64,000 nucleotides of DNA from the NCBI GenBank assembly GCA_031363055.1, contig JANLTP010000164.1, forward strand, positions 1-64,000, given 5' to 3'. The stretch comes from JANLTP01 sp031363055. GTDB lineage: Bacteria > Pseudomonadota > Gammaproteobacteria > Burkholderiales > Burkholderiaceae_E. A model generated the notes under the pieces. The model ran no database searches, was not told the origin of the DNA, and saw only the letters and a list, made by a program, of their open reading frames with translations. The position numbers and the translations under genes are program-made. Below are positions 17,885 through 26,717 of this stretch, piece after piece (the first letter of the stretch is position 1; every line of letters starts with the position of its first letter).

Positions 17885-18943
17885 ATGTCTGGCCTCGGTG
17901 GACTCAATAAATCAAAACATGGTGTGGTCATTGGCCTCGTGCAGTTGCAACTACCGGTGGTGCAAACGCCAGCGCAACTGGCCGCACAAACCGAGCGTAT
18001 CTGTGAGCTGGTGGGCAAGGCGCGGCGTAACCAAAGCACAATGGATCTCGTCGTCTTCCCCGAATATTCGCTGCACGGCCTGAGCATGGATACCAACCCG
18101 GCGATCATGTGCTCACTCGACGGCCCGCAGGTCGCAGCGTTCAAGAGCGCGTGTGCCGAACATCACATCTGGGGTTGTTTCTCGATCATGGAACTGAACC
18201 CGGGCGGCAATCCGTATAACAGCGGCCTCATCATCGATGATACCGGCACGATTCGCCTGTACTACCGCAAGCTGCATCCCTGGGTGCCGGTCGAGCCCTG
18301 GGAGCCTGGCAATCTCGGCATACCGGTCTGCGAGGGACCCAACGGCAGTTGCCTGTCGCTGATTATTTGCCACGACGGCATGTTCCCCGAGATGGCGCGC
18401 GAGGCGGCTTATAAAGGCGCCGAGATCATTCTGCGCACGGCCGGCTACACCGCACCGATTCGTCATTCCTGGCAGATCACCAATCAGGCCAATGCCTTTT
18501 GTAATCTGGCGTATACGGCGAGCGTCTGCATGTCGGGTAGTGACGGCAGTTTCGACTCCATGGGCGAGGGCATGTTCTGCAATTTTGATGGCACGGTACT
18601 GGTTCAAGGCGGCGGCCGGCCCGATGAAATCATCACCGCTGAGCTGCGTCCCGACCTCGTGCGCGAGGCGCGTACCGGCTGGGGTGTGGAGAACAATATT
18701 TATCAGCTCTATCACCGTGGTTATGTTGCGGTCAAAGGCGGTGCTCAGGACTGTCCGTACACCTACATGCACGACATGGCCGCCGGTCGCTACAAGCTGC
18801 CCTGGAATGTGCAAGTGACCGACGGCACGTCGTGCGGATTTGCGCCACCGACGCGCAGCTACATGGGCTCACAAGCTCATCCGCTGGTGCCGGACAGCTC
18901 GATCCCTGCGGCGAAAAAAGCAGCGACCAAAAAAGCGGCTTGA
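17885..18943 (+). CDS. amiF: Formamidase
   Basis: Nitrilase-superfamily enzyme of 352 aa that hydrolyses formamide to formate and ammonia. The Glu-Lys-Cys triad is visible: Glu60 in VVFPEYS, Lys129 in YYRKLHPW and Cys162 in IICHDGM. The overall sequence follows the characterised Helicobacter AmiF closely, including EGPNGSCLSLIICHDG and CNFDGTVLVQGGGRP. Start is fixed by GGAG before ATG 17885. The C-terminus ends in a Lys/Ala tail (AAKKAATKKAA) not typical of the family. Placement between BMP permeases and biuH suggests formamide, or a related small amide, is handled with the ureides. Confidence 0.9.
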   Translation: MSGLGGLNKSKHGVVIGLVQLQLPVVQTPAQLAAQTERICELVGKARRNQSTMDLVVFPEYSLHGLSMDTNPAIMCSLDGPQVAAFKSACAEHHIWGCFSIMELNPGGNPYNSGLIIDDTGTIRLYYRKLHPWVPVEPWEPGNLGIPVCEGPNGSCLSLIICHDGMFPEMAREAAYKGAEIILRTAGYTAPIRHSWQITNQANAFCNLAYTASVCMSGSDGSFDSMGEGMFCNFDGTVLVQGGGRPDEIITAELRPDLVREARTGWGVENNIYQLYHRGYVAVKGGAQDCPYTYMHDMAAGRYKLPWNVQVTDGTSCGFAPPTRSYMGSQAHPLVPDSSIPAAKKAATKKAA

Positions 18944-18945
18944 CG

Positions 18946-19644
18946 ATGACACGCTACCTTGCGGCAACCCCGTATGCCTGGCCCTATAACGGCGACTTGC
19001 GGGCGCAGAATACCGCGCTCGTCATCATCGACATGCAAACTGATTTTTGCGGTGTCGGTGGGTATGTGGACAAAATGGGCTACGACATCTCGTTGACGCG
19101 AGCGCCGATCGTACCGCTGCAAAAGTTGCTGGCCGTGATGCGCGCGCAGGGCTTCCACATTATTCATACGCGAGAGGGTCATCGACCTGACCTTTCGGAC
19201 CTGCCGGCCAACAAGCGCTGGCGCTCGCAACAAATCGGTGCGGGCGGTATTGGCATTGGCGATGCGGGTCCGTGCGGACGAATCCTCGTACGCGGCGAAC
19301 CTGGTTGGCAAATCATTCCCGAGCTCGCACCGCTACCGGCAGAGATCATTATCGACAAGCCCGGCAAGGGGTCCTTTTGCGCAACCGATTTCGAGTTGGT
19401 TCTGCGAACCCGAGGCATCAGCAATTTGCTGCTCGCCGGCATCACGACCGATGTGTGCGTACATACCACCCTGCGCGAAGCCAATGATCGCGGCTTTGAA
19501 TGCCTGCTGTTATCCGATTGCACAGCGGCCACCGACCACGCCAATCATCTTGCGTCGTTGAACATGGTCGCTATGCAGGGCGGTGTCTTCGGTGCACATG
19601 CGTCGTCGTCGGCAGTGCTCGATATCCTGAGCGGCGGTCACTGA
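18946..19644 (+). CDS. biuH: Biuret amidohydrolase (isochorismatase-fold cysteine hydrolase)
   Basis: Enzyme of 232 aa converting biuret to allophanate and ammonia. The Asp-Lys-Cys triad is Asp29 (VIIDMQTDF), Lys138 (IIDKPGKG) and Cys171 (GITTDVCVHTT). The long stretches PYAWPYNGDLR, CGVGGYVDKMGYD, HTREGHRPDLSDLPANKRW and GPCGRILVRGEPGW are, as I recall it, shared with the characterised Rhizobium BiuH. The ATG at 18946 starts two bases after the formamidase stop. Its product is the AtzF substrate, which ties the two halves of the locus. Confidence 0.88.
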   Translation: MTRYLAATPYAWPYNGDLRAQNTALVIIDMQTDFCGVGGYVDKMGYDISLTRAPIVPLQKLLAVMRAQGFHIIHTREGHRPDLSDLPANKRWRSQQIGAGGIGIGDAGPCGRILVRGEPGWQIIPELAPLPAEIIIDKPGKGSFCATDFELVLRTRGISNLLLAGITTDVCVHTTLREANDRGFECLLLSDCTAATDHANHLASLNMVAMQGGVFGAHASSSAVLDILSGGH

Positions 19645-19645
19645 C

Positions 19646-21382
19646 ATGTCGTTCGTCCATATTGAAACCCTGCCTACAGCGACCGGCGCCATGGCGCTCG
19701 AAACAATCGAGCTGACCAAGCGATTCGGTGGCTTCACCGCGCTTGATCATGTCTCGATCAACGTTGCCCGAGGCAGCGTACATGCCTTGCTCGGTGAGAA
19801 CGGCGCCGGCAAGAGTACCTTGGTCAAGTGTGTCGCTGGCTTTCATCGGGCCGAAGAGGGCAGCATCTTGTGCGATGGCCGCGAACGCGATATTGCCAAC
19901 CCGGTGGTGGCCCGCGCGCTCGGCATCGGCATGGTCTACCAGCACTTCACCCTGGCACCTGGAATGACGGTGGCCGAGAATCTGCTGTTGGCCGGCGGCA
20001 AGACCTCGGCCGTGATCGACTGGGCAGCCAAACGCAGCGAGCTGAAGAACTTTCTGTCGACGACGCCGTTCTCACTCGATCTTGACGCCCGGCCAGCCGA
20101 GTTGGCGGCCGGTGAGAAGCAAAAACTCGAGTTGCTCAAGCAACTGTATCTGAAACCGCGCTTGCTGATTCTTGATGAACCGACCTCGGTGCTGACGCCC
20201 CAGGAGGCTGACGAAGTGCTCGGCCACGTGCGTGCATTTGCGCGCAGCGGCCAGTGCACGGTGCTCATCATTACCCACAAATTTCGGGAAGTCATGGCCT
20301 ATGCCGATTCGGTGACCGTGCTGCGTCGCGGTGCTGCAGTCCAGCACGCGTCGGTCGCCTCGACCAATCAAGCGATGCTGGCGGCGGCGATGGTTGGCGA
20401 GAAAGTTGCGCAGAGCTCGGACGCTGCCGGCGAGCTGGCGGCAAGCGAGCAGGTCACAGATGACCGGTTCACAGACGACCGGTTCACAGACGACCGGTTC
20501 ACAGGCGATCGGGTAGCAGGCGGACGCGTGGTCGGCGCGACGGCCCCCCTCGGCGCTGTACCAGCCGTGACGACAACCGCGCTTGAGGTCGAGAATCTGC
20601 AGGCCTACGGTGATCGCGGCACGCTGGCAGTCAAGGGTGTCTCACTGCGCGTGCACGCCGGCGAAATCCTCGGGATTGCCGGGGTGTCTGGCAACGGTCA
20701 GCGCGAGTTGGTCGAGGCCCTGGTCGGCCAGCGCTTGCGCCATTCCGGTTCGGTAAAAGTGATGGGCGAACCCTATCGAGGGCGACGCACAGAAAACTGG
20801 CGACTGAAATTGCGCAGCCTGCCCGAAGAACCGCTTCGTAACGCCTGCGTCGCCGATCTGAGCGTGGCCGAGAACATGGCGCTTCGAGACTTCGAGCAGT
20901 CGCCCCTGACCAGGGCCGGTGTGCTGAACACCACCTTGTGGCGTAGTCGCGCCCGCCAGTGGATCGCCGAGTACGGCATCAAGACTCGCGGCGAAGACGC
21001 GCCGATTCGCAGTCTTTCCGGTGGTAACGTACAAAGGGCGGTTCTGGCGCGCGAGTTGGCGGGCGATATCAATGTGCTGATCGCTGCCAATCCGGTGTTC
21101 GGACTGGACTTTGCTGCGGTCCGTGAAATTCACGAGCGCATTCTGCAGTTGCGCGCTCGCGGTGGCGCGGTGCTGTTGATCAGCGAAGACCTCGATGAGT
21201 TGCTGGAGTTGGCCGATCGCATCGTGGTCATGAGCGAGGGCCACATCGTCTTCGAAACACCGGCCGCGACGGCACAACGGCATATTCTGGGGCAGCATAT
21301 GGGTGGTGGGCATCACGAGGCAGACGGTCATCACGAGGCAGGCGGTCATCAACCGGACAAGTCAGCGCGAGCCCAAACATGA
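19646..21382 (+). CDS. BMP-type ABC importer ATPase (double domain)
   Basis: ATPase of 578 aa with two ABC domains in one chain, as in nucleoside importers. Domain 1: Walker A GENGAGKST, Walker B LLILDEPTSVL. Domain 2 has the usual degenerate Walker A GVSGNGQREL, signature LSGGNVQRAVLAREL. An extended linker (about 270-310) holds tandem TDDRF repeats, and the C-terminus has His-rich GHHEADGHHEAGGH. It starts one base after biuH and overlaps the next hydrolase by ATGA, completing the importer whose other parts are at 14635-17820. Confidence 0.9.
   Translation: MSFVHIETLPTATGAMALETIELTKRFGGFTALDHVSINVARGSVHALLGENGAGKSTLVKCVAGFHRAEEGSILCDGRERDIANPVVARALGIGMVYQHFTLAPGMTVAENLLLAGGKTSAVIDWAAKRSELKNFLSTTPFSLDLDARPAELAAGEKQKLELLKQLYLKPRLLILDEPTSVLTPQEADEVLGHVRAFARSGQCTVLIITHKFREVMAYADSVTVLRRGAAVQHASVASTNQAMLAAAMVGEKVAQSSDAAGELAASEQVTDDRFTDDRFTDDRFTGDRVAGGRVVGATAPLGAVPAVTTTALEVENLQAYGDRGTLAVKGVSLRVHAGEILGIAGVSGNGQRELVEALVGQRLRHSGSVKVMGEPYRGRRTENWRLKLRSLPEEPLRNACVADLSVAENMALRDFEQSPLTRAGVLNTTLWRSRARQWIAEYGIKTRGEDAPIRSLSGGNVQRAVLARELAGDINVLIAANPVFGLDFAAVREIHERILQLRARGGAVLLISEDLDELLELADRIVVMSEGHIVFETPAATAQRHILGQHMGGGHHEADGHHEAGGHQPDKSARAQT
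20456..20515 (+). repeat. 15-bp tandem repeat in ABC ATPase linker
   Basis: The unit ACAGACGACCGGTTC occurs as three near-identical copies (20456-20500) and a fourth degenerate one. Each unit is in frame and encodes T-D-D-R-F. It lies between the two ATPase domains, where length change would be tolerated. Confidence 0.85.
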
Positions 21383-22065
21383 CCACCTTGCAAGCACAAC
21401 CCTTCGAGTTCAAGTTCGAGGTGGCGCGCACGGCACTGGTCATCATCGACATGCAGCGCGATTTCATCGAACCGGGCGGGTTCGGCGAGACTCTGGGCAA
21501 TGACGTCTCGTTGCTGTCGGCCATTGTGCCGGCTTGTCAATCGGTGCTTGAGGCTTGGCGGCGTGTCGGCGGCAAGGTCATTCATACGCGCGAGGCCCAT
21601 TTGCCGGATCTTTCGGATTGCCCGCCCGCCAAGCGCCATCGCGGCAATCCGAGTTTGCGAATCGGTGATCCTGGACCGATGGGGCGAATTCTGATTGCCG
21701 GCGAACCAGGCTGTGAAATCATTGCCGCACTGTCGCCCATCGATGGCGAACTAGTCATCGACAAGCCGGGCAAGGGTGCGTTTTACGCGACCCAGTTGCG
21801 AGTCCATCTTCAACAGCTCGGTATTACCCATCTGATTTTCATGGGCGTGACGACCGAGGTCTGTGTCCAGACCAGCATGCGCGAAGCGAACGATCGAGGC
21901 TACGATTGTCTGTTGCTCGAGGACTGCACCGACAGTTATTTTCCGAACTTCAAAGCGGTGACGCTCGCGATGATGCGTGCGCAGGGCGCAATCATTGGCT
22001 GGACCGCCAGCAGCGCGACCTTGCTCAAGGTGCTTTCGGGCAATGGCATCAACCCTTCGTTCTGA
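21379..22065 (+). CDS. Isochorismatase-fold cysteine hydrolase; candidate triuret hydrolase
   Basis: Protein of 228 aa, paralogous to BiuH in the same locus. Triad: Asp24 (VIIDMQRDF), Lys129 (VIDKPGKG), Cys162 (GVTTEVCVQTS). It shares HTREAHLPDLSDCPPAKR and GPMGRILIAGEPG with BiuH but differs at the N-terminus and C-terminal third. Characterised relatives include biuret, triuret, ureidoacrylate and guanylurea hydrolases. Since BiuH is already assigned and AtzEG uses carboxybiuret, the product of triuret hydrolysis, a TrtA-like role is the most economical guess. It starts in an ATGA overlap with the importer ATPase and overlaps gntR by 23 bases. Confidence 0.75.
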   Translation: MTTLQAQPFEFKFEVARTALVIIDMQRDFIEPGGFGETLGNDVSLLSAIVPACQSVLEAWRRVGGKVIHTREAHLPDLSDCPPAKRHRGNPSLRIGDPGPMGRILIAGEPGCEIIAALSPIDGELVIDKPGKGAFYATQLRVHLQQLGITHLIFMGVTTEVCVQTSMREANDRGYDCLLLEDCTDSYFPNFKAVTLAMMRAQGAIIGWTASSATLLKVLSGNGINPSF

Positions 22066-22747
22066 GCCGGTGCGCCGCTCGCGCGCCGAGGATGTCTACG
22101 AGCAACTCAAACTCGACATCGCCGAATTCAGATTGTTACCTGGCGACCGGTTCAGCGAGAATGCGTTGTGCGATAAGCTGGCGGTATCACGTACCCCCGT
22201 CCGGCAGGCCTTGACCCGTCTTCAGCAGGAGGGTTATGTCGAGGTGTTGTTTCGCAGCGGCTGGCGCGTACTGCCATTTGATTTTGTGCGCTTCGAACAA
22301 CTTTACGATTTGCGGACCATTCTGGAGACGGCCGCCGTGCAACGATTGTGCGTCGGTACCCTGGCGGTTGCAAGCGACCTGCTCGATGAACTGATGGCGC
22401 TCTGGCTGGTACCAGTGGCCGATCGAAGCCTAGATGCGGCACAGGTCGCGCGTTGGGACGAAGACTTTCATTGCGCGTTGGTCGCCGCGGTCGGCAATAC
22501 TGAAATGACCCGCTTGCATCGCGACATCACCGAGCGAATCCGCATCGTTCGTCGTCTCGATTTCACCGAGGCCGCGCGCATCGCTGTTACCTATGAGGAA
22601 CACGGCAAGATCCTCAGTGCTATTCGCGCACGCCGCGCCGACACGGCGACGATGTTGCTTCGCGCCCACATTGGAACCAGCCAGGCCGAGGTGCGCAGAA
22701 TCACGCTGCACCAGATGCATCGTGCGCGCGGCGGCCAATGTCCATAA
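22043..22747 (+). CDS. GntR-family transcriptional regulator (FCD type)
   Basis: DNA-binding regulator of 234 aa. The N-terminal winged helix shows VYEQLKLDIAEFRLLPGDRFSENAL and the recognition helix VSRTPVRQALTRLQQEGYVEV. The C-terminal FCD ligand domain contains LYDLRTILETAAVQRL and DEDFHCALVAAVGNTEM, with the His and Asp residues that often bind a metal. It is the last gene of the ureide locus and starts inside the preceding hydrolase gene. It is the natural candidate to bind the palindrome at 5257 and sense a ureide intermediate. Confidence 0.9.
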   Translation: MASTLRSEPVRRSRAEDVYEQLKLDIAEFRLLPGDRFSENALCDKLAVSRTPVRQALTRLQQEGYVEVLFRSGWRVLPFDFVRFEQLYDLRTILETAAVQRLCVGTLAVASDLLDELMALWLVPVADRSLDAAQVARWDEDFHCALVAAVGNTEMTRLHRDITERIRIVRRLDFTEAARIAVTYEEHGKILSAIRARRADTATMLLRAHIGTSQAEVRRITLHQMHRARGGQCP

Positions 22748-22870
22748 GCTGGCGAAGCGTCAGGAAGATAGCGCAGCGGCGCGACTGCGCAGCGTTAGAT
22801 TATTGAGACGAAGGAAGTCGAAATTCGCACAACGTAGTACGATTCGCTTGAAATCACACCACGGATTGCG

Positions 22871-23563
22871 ATGTTCGGACGCTCAAAGCCCACAGTATTC
22901 AAGCCCGTTTCGTATCAGCGCCAGCGAAAGCCTTTGCGCATACCGAAATGGTTTCTCCTGTTATTGCTCGGCGTGGCTGCGGGTTCCAGTGGACTTTGGT
23001 ACATCCAGGAAAATTATTTGCCTCCTCGGCTGAGCCCGGAAGAGTCCGATAAGTTGCGTGCCGATCTTGATGTGGCCAATCGCGAACGCGTGCAACTGAA
23101 GACTGAACTCAAACAGACCAGTGACAAGCTGGCGGCTTCCGAAGCCCAGGGCAAGAAGGCTCAGAACGATCTGGCGACGTCGCGTCAGACGACGGAAAAG
23201 CTCCAGAAAGATTTGTCGCAGTTCGTGCTGGCACTGCCGCCCGATCCGCGCGGTGGCCCGATCGGAATTCGGGCGGCGAGTTTTGCGCCTGCCGGTGGCC
23301 AACTCTCCTACAACGTCATCTTCACGCGCCAGCGCAAGGGCGACGACGTCTTCAAGGGCGTCATGCAACTGGTCGTTACCGGCTCGCGCAGCGGCCGCAT
23401 CGAAACCCATCCTCTGCCGGTCGTGCAAATGGCCTTGGAGGGCTATCAACAACTCTCGGGTAACCTGGCCTTGCCCGACGGCATGGTGCCGCGCGAAATC
23501 AGCATTCGCGTATTGCGCGGTGTTGGTGGTGAAATGCAGTCCATGCGGGTATTCAAGATTTGA
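22871..23563 (+). CDS. DUF6776-like membrane-anchored coiled-coil protein
   Basis: Protein of 230 aa with a basic N-terminus, one membrane helix (about 27-45, WFLLLLLGVAAGSSGLWYI), a coiled coil (about 60-115, heptads in VANRERVQLKTELKQTSDKL) and a C-terminal beta-rich domain facing the periplasm. This layout matches the DUF6776 family of Burkholderiales proteins, whose function is unknown. It is preceded by a 120-base spacer with a GC hairpin near 22772-22790 and is probably a separate unit from the ureide locus. Confidence 0.75.
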   Translation: MFGRSKPTVFKPVSYQRQRKPLRIPKWFLLLLLGVAAGSSGLWYIQENYLPPRLSPEESDKLRADLDVANRERVQLKTELKQTSDKLAASEAQGKKAQNDLATSRQTTEKLQKDLSQFVLALPPDPRGGPIGIRAASFAPAGGQLSYNVIFTRQRKGDDVFKGVMQLVVTGSRSGRIETHPLPVVQMALEGYQQLSGNLALPDGMVPREISIRVLRGVGGEMQSMRVFKI

Positions 23564-23627
23564 ATCACGGGCTCAAACAGGCACCAACGAGCTAACAGGC
23601 ACTGATAGGCACTGACAGGAACTGCGC

Positions 23628-24791
23628 ATGTGTGGAAAAATTGCTACCTCCGTGTGGGTCACTGCATGGTTTGCCGGGTTGTCTCTCCTCGCTGCAAATA
23701 GCTCGGCGCAAGAGGCCAAGCTGCCGTCGACCTTGACCGTCACCGCGTACGAAACCGGCTCGAACGGCTTTAACCAGGCGGTCGCGGTAGGTCAAATGCT
23801 CAAGAAGCGTTTTGGTACCGATGTCCGGGTCTTGCCGGCCGGCAACGATGTCGCACGACTGGCCCCGTTGAAAGCGGGTCGCGCGCAGGCCTCCGCCATG
23901 GGCATTGGCACTTACTTCGCACAGGAAGGTGTCCTCGAGTTCGCGACGCGCGAGTGGGGTCCACAGCCGCTGCAATTGTTATTGGCCGCCTCCAGTTGCA
24001 ATGGCCAATCGCTGGGCGCGGCCAATGATCTCGGTATCAAGAGTGTCGCCGATCTGAAGGGCAAACGCGCCGGACTGGTGGTCGGTTCGCCGGCCGTCAA
24101 TCAGAGCGCGCTGGCGCTGCTGGCCTTTGGCGGTTGGACGCCCAATGACGTCAAGATGATCGAGTTTGCCAGCTACGGCGCCATGATGAAGGGCGTCGTC
24201 AACAACGAAATTGATTTGTTCTTTGCCTCAACGATTTCGGGCCAGGCCAAGGAGATAGAGAGTTCACCGCGCGGCCTGCTCTGGTTGCCGATGCCGGCCT
24301 CCGACAAGGCCGGTTGGGCTCGGCTGCAAAAAATTGCGCCGTATTTCTATCCGCACAACTCAAGCTGCGGCGCCGGCTACGGCAAGGGCCAGGTGATTGA
24401 AACCTCGGTCTATCCGTATCCGATTTTCATGACCTATGGCACGCAGGATGCGAACACGATGTTTGCGTTGACTCAGGCGATGCTCAGTCACTACGACGAC
24501 TATAAGGACAGCGTTCCCGGCGTCGATGGGCTCGAGGGCAAACGCCAGAATTTCCAATGGACCATGCCATACCATGCTGGCGCGGTACGAGCCTTCGTGG
24601 AAGCAAAACTCTGGACCGAGGCCGCTAAAAAACATAATGACGGGCTATTGCAGCGACAATCCACACTGGCTCAGGCTTGGAGTGACTTCTTGAAAACCAG
24701 TCCGCCCGAAGATCGCGATCAGTTCCGCGTCGCCTGGATGAAAGTGCGTGCGGCGGCGCTGACCAGTGCCGGTATGCCGGTGCTGTTCTGA
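23628..24791 (+). CDS. TAXI-family TRAP transporter solute receptor (orphan)
   Basis: Periplasmic receptor of 387 aa. A signal peptide ends near NSSAQEAK. The start LTVTAYETGSNGFNQAVAVG and the middle DLKGKRAGLVVGSPAVNQ are typical of TAXI receptors, which feed a fused DctQM-type TRAP membrane protein. No TRAP membrane gene is present nearby, so it either works with a distant one or has another role. It follows the DUF6776-like gene by 64 bases. Confidence 0.82.
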   Translation: MCGKIATSVWVTAWFAGLSLLAANSSAQEAKLPSTLTVTAYETGSNGFNQAVAVGQMLKKRFGTDVRVLPAGNDVARLAPLKAGRAQASAMGIGTYFAQEGVLEFATREWGPQPLQLLLAASSCNGQSLGAANDLGIKSVADLKGKRAGLVVGSPAVNQSALALLAFGGWTPNDVKMIEFASYGAMMKGVVNNEIDLFFASTISGQAKEIESSPRGLLWLPMPASDKAGWARLQKIAPYFYPHNSSCGAGYGKGQVIETSVYPYPIFMTYGTQDANTMFALTQAMLSHYDDYKDSVPGVDGLEGKRQNFQWTMPYHAGAVRAFVEAKLWTEAAKKHNDGLLQRQSTLAQAWSDFLKTSPPEDRDQFRVAWMKVRAAALTSAGMPVLF

Positions 24792-24825
24792 CTCGACCTG
24801 ATTTTTTCAACATTCCGGCTCAACT

Positions 24826-25509
24826 ATGTACTACGAAACCGACAGTAACCGCCACGGATTGAAATTCGATCCATTCAAAGCGCTGGTCGCCCCGCGACCG
24901 ATTGGCTGGATCTCGACCGTCAGTCCCGAAGGGGTACATAACCTCGCGCCCTACAGCTTCTTTAACGCCGTCAGTGATCGCCCGCCGGTAGTCATGTTTT
25001 CGTCTGTGGGTCGCAAGGACTCGCTCATCAACATTGAAGCCAATGGCGAATTCACTTGTTCGCTCGCGACCTGGGACCTGCGTGAGCAAATGAACCTCAG
25101 TTCAGCACCAGTGGCGCACGGCGTCGACGAATTTGCGCTGGCAGGACTGACGGCAACGGTCGGGCAACAGGTTAAATGCGCGCGGGTCGGCGAAAGTCCG
25201 GCCGCCTTCGAATGCCGTCACTGGAAGACTATCGAGTTGCCGGATTTCTCAACCGCCAACACAAAACGTGCGCCGACCGAGCGCAAGTTTGTGGTGTTCG
25301 GTCTGGTCGTCGGTATTTATATCGACGAAGCATTTATTCGAGAGGGGTTGGTCGACACCGCCGGCCTGCGCCCGTTGGCTCGAATGGGGTATATGGACTA
25401 CTCGGTGGTGTCACCCGAATCAACGTTCACGATGAATCGGCCGATCGCCACAGCCGACAAGCTCAGTGCCGCAGTGCAGCCAGGGCCTTGGGACGGCATT
25501 TATCGCTGA
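24826..25509 (+). CDS. Flavin reductase family protein
   Basis: FMN-binding split-barrel protein of 227 aa, flavoredoxin / flavin-reductase-like. The motif LVAPRPIGWISTVSPEGVHN followed by APYSFFNAVSDRPP is the flavin-binding core, and FSSVGRKDSLINIEANGEF continues the family pattern. It may supply reduced flavin or act as an oxidoreductase itself. It precedes an alpha/beta hydrolase by six bases and is probably co-transcribed with it. No matching flavin monooxygenase is adjacent; the LLM protein at 35538 is distant. Confidence 0.85.
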   Translation: MYYETDSNRHGLKFDPFKALVAPRPIGWISTVSPEGVHNLAPYSFFNAVSDRPPVVMFSSVGRKDSLINIEANGEFTCSLATWDLREQMNLSSAPVAHGVDEFALAGLTATVGQQVKCARVGESPAAFECRHWKTIELPDFSTANTKRAPTERKFVVFGLVVGIYIDEAFIREGLVDTAGLRPLARMGYMDYSVVSPESTFTMNRPIATADKLSAAVQPGPWDGIYR

Positions 25510-25515
25510 CTAAAA

Positions 25516-26550
25516 ATGCCGTTTCCGATCAACTCGGGGCGGACGCGCTCCGCTCGTCACACGACCGACTACCTGAGTTGCGGCGCGCCCGGCGCACCGC
25601 TGGTGATCCTCGTGCATGGTTGGCCGGAACGCGCCATCAGTTGGCGTCATCAACTGCGCTATTTGGCCGAACTCGGGTTTCTGGCCGTTGCACCCGATAT
25701 GCGCGGTTATGGTTCGTCCAGTGTCTACCTCCGGCATGAAGACTATGCGATTGAGCAGGCAAGCCTCGACATGCTGGAGTTGCTCGCGTCATTGGGTCAA
25801 GAACGCGCGATCTGGATCGGCCACGACTGGGGCTCACCCGTGGTCTGGTCGATCGCCAGTCATCATCCCGAACACTGCATCGCTATTGCAAACCTGTGCG
25901 TACCCTATCAACCAGGCGGATTCACGATCGAAAGTTTGTTGCCGCTCATTGATCGAGCGGTTTATCCCGCCGACCGCTTTCCGGCCGGGCAATGGGAGTA
26001 TTTCCTGTTTTATCGCGAGCAGTTTGCGCGGGTGCAGGCGACCCTGGAAGCGAACGTTACGGCGACGGTCAAGGCGCTGTTCCGAAGTGGCCGACCCGAC
26101 GGTCAGGGCAAGCCGGCCATGCTGGCGTACGCGCGAATCCAGAACGGCTGGTTCGGTGGCGCCACGCGGGCGCCGGATTTGCCGATGGACCCGGCGGTGC
26201 TCGATGAAGCGTCGATGTCGGTCTATGTTGAGGGACTGCAACGCAACGGGTTCTTCGGGCCCGGCTCCTGGTACCTGAACGACGAGTTGAACGCGGCCTA
26301 CGCCAAGCGCTCGGTCAATGGCGGGCGTCTGGAGTTACCGGTACTGTTTCTGCACGGCCGCTACGACTACACCTGCGAGACGATGACCTCGCCGCTGGCG
26401 CAGCCCATGCACGCGAACTGTACCCAACTGACCGAGGCCGTGATCGATAGTGGTCACTGGATGGCGCAGGAACAACCGGCAGCGGTCAATCGCGAGCTGG
26501 CTGGCTGGTTGTCAGCGCTGTCCGACTGGTTGTCCAAGCTGCCCAGTTGA
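25516..26550 (+). CDS. Alpha/beta hydrolase, epoxide-hydrolase-like
   Basis: Hydrolase of 344 aa. The oxyanion element is VHGWPE (HGxP type), the nucleophile elbow is GHDWGS with Asp as nucleophile, the acid is in LHGRYDYT and the His in DSGHWM. An Asp nucleophile with HGWP is the pattern of soluble epoxide hydrolases and haloacetate dehalogenases; the WG after Asp favours epoxide hydrolase. Lid tyrosines cannot be assigned with confidence. Length is typical. Substrate unknown. Confidence 0.83.
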   Translation: MPFPINSGRTRSARHTTDYLSCGAPGAPLVILVHGWPERAISWRHQLRYLAELGFLAVAPDMRGYGSSSVYLRHEDYAIEQASLDMLELLASLGQERAIWIGHDWGSPVVWSIASHHPEHCIAIANLCVPYQPGGFTIESLLPLIDRAVYPADRFPAGQWEYFLFYREQFARVQATLEANVTATVKALFRSGRPDGQGKPAMLAYARIQNGWFGGATRAPDLPMDPAVLDEASMSVYVEGLQRNGFFGPGSWYLNDELNAAYAKRSVNGGRLELPVLFLHGRYDYTCETMTSPLAQPMHANCTQLTEAVIDSGHWMAQEQPAAVNRELAGWLSALSDWLSKLPS

Positions 26551-26588
26551 TTGGCAAAGTTGCCCGGTGCAAGTTCAACCGCTGGCTA

Positions 26589-26630
26589 GCAACATCACGC
26601 TTGCAACAGCACGCTTGCAACATCACATTA
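26589..26630 (+). repeat. Three 14-bp tandem repeats
   Basis: GCAACATCACGCTT at 26589-26602 is followed by GCAACAGCACGCTT and GCAACATCACATTA. The copies lie just past the stop of the hydrolase, in non-coding DNA ahead of a convergent broken gene. No function is evident. Confidence 0.75.
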
Positions 26631-26717
26631 GCGAGTGAATACTTCAGCCCTTTCGGGCGGCGCGTAAGCCGAACGCCAGATAATGCGCGGGCGCAAGGGC
26701 TCGCGTGGCACTTGACG

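Noticed and set aside
26589..26630. A CRISPR-like repeat array
   Set aside because: Three 14-bp copies directly adjoin with no spacers, so it is a simple tandem repeat.
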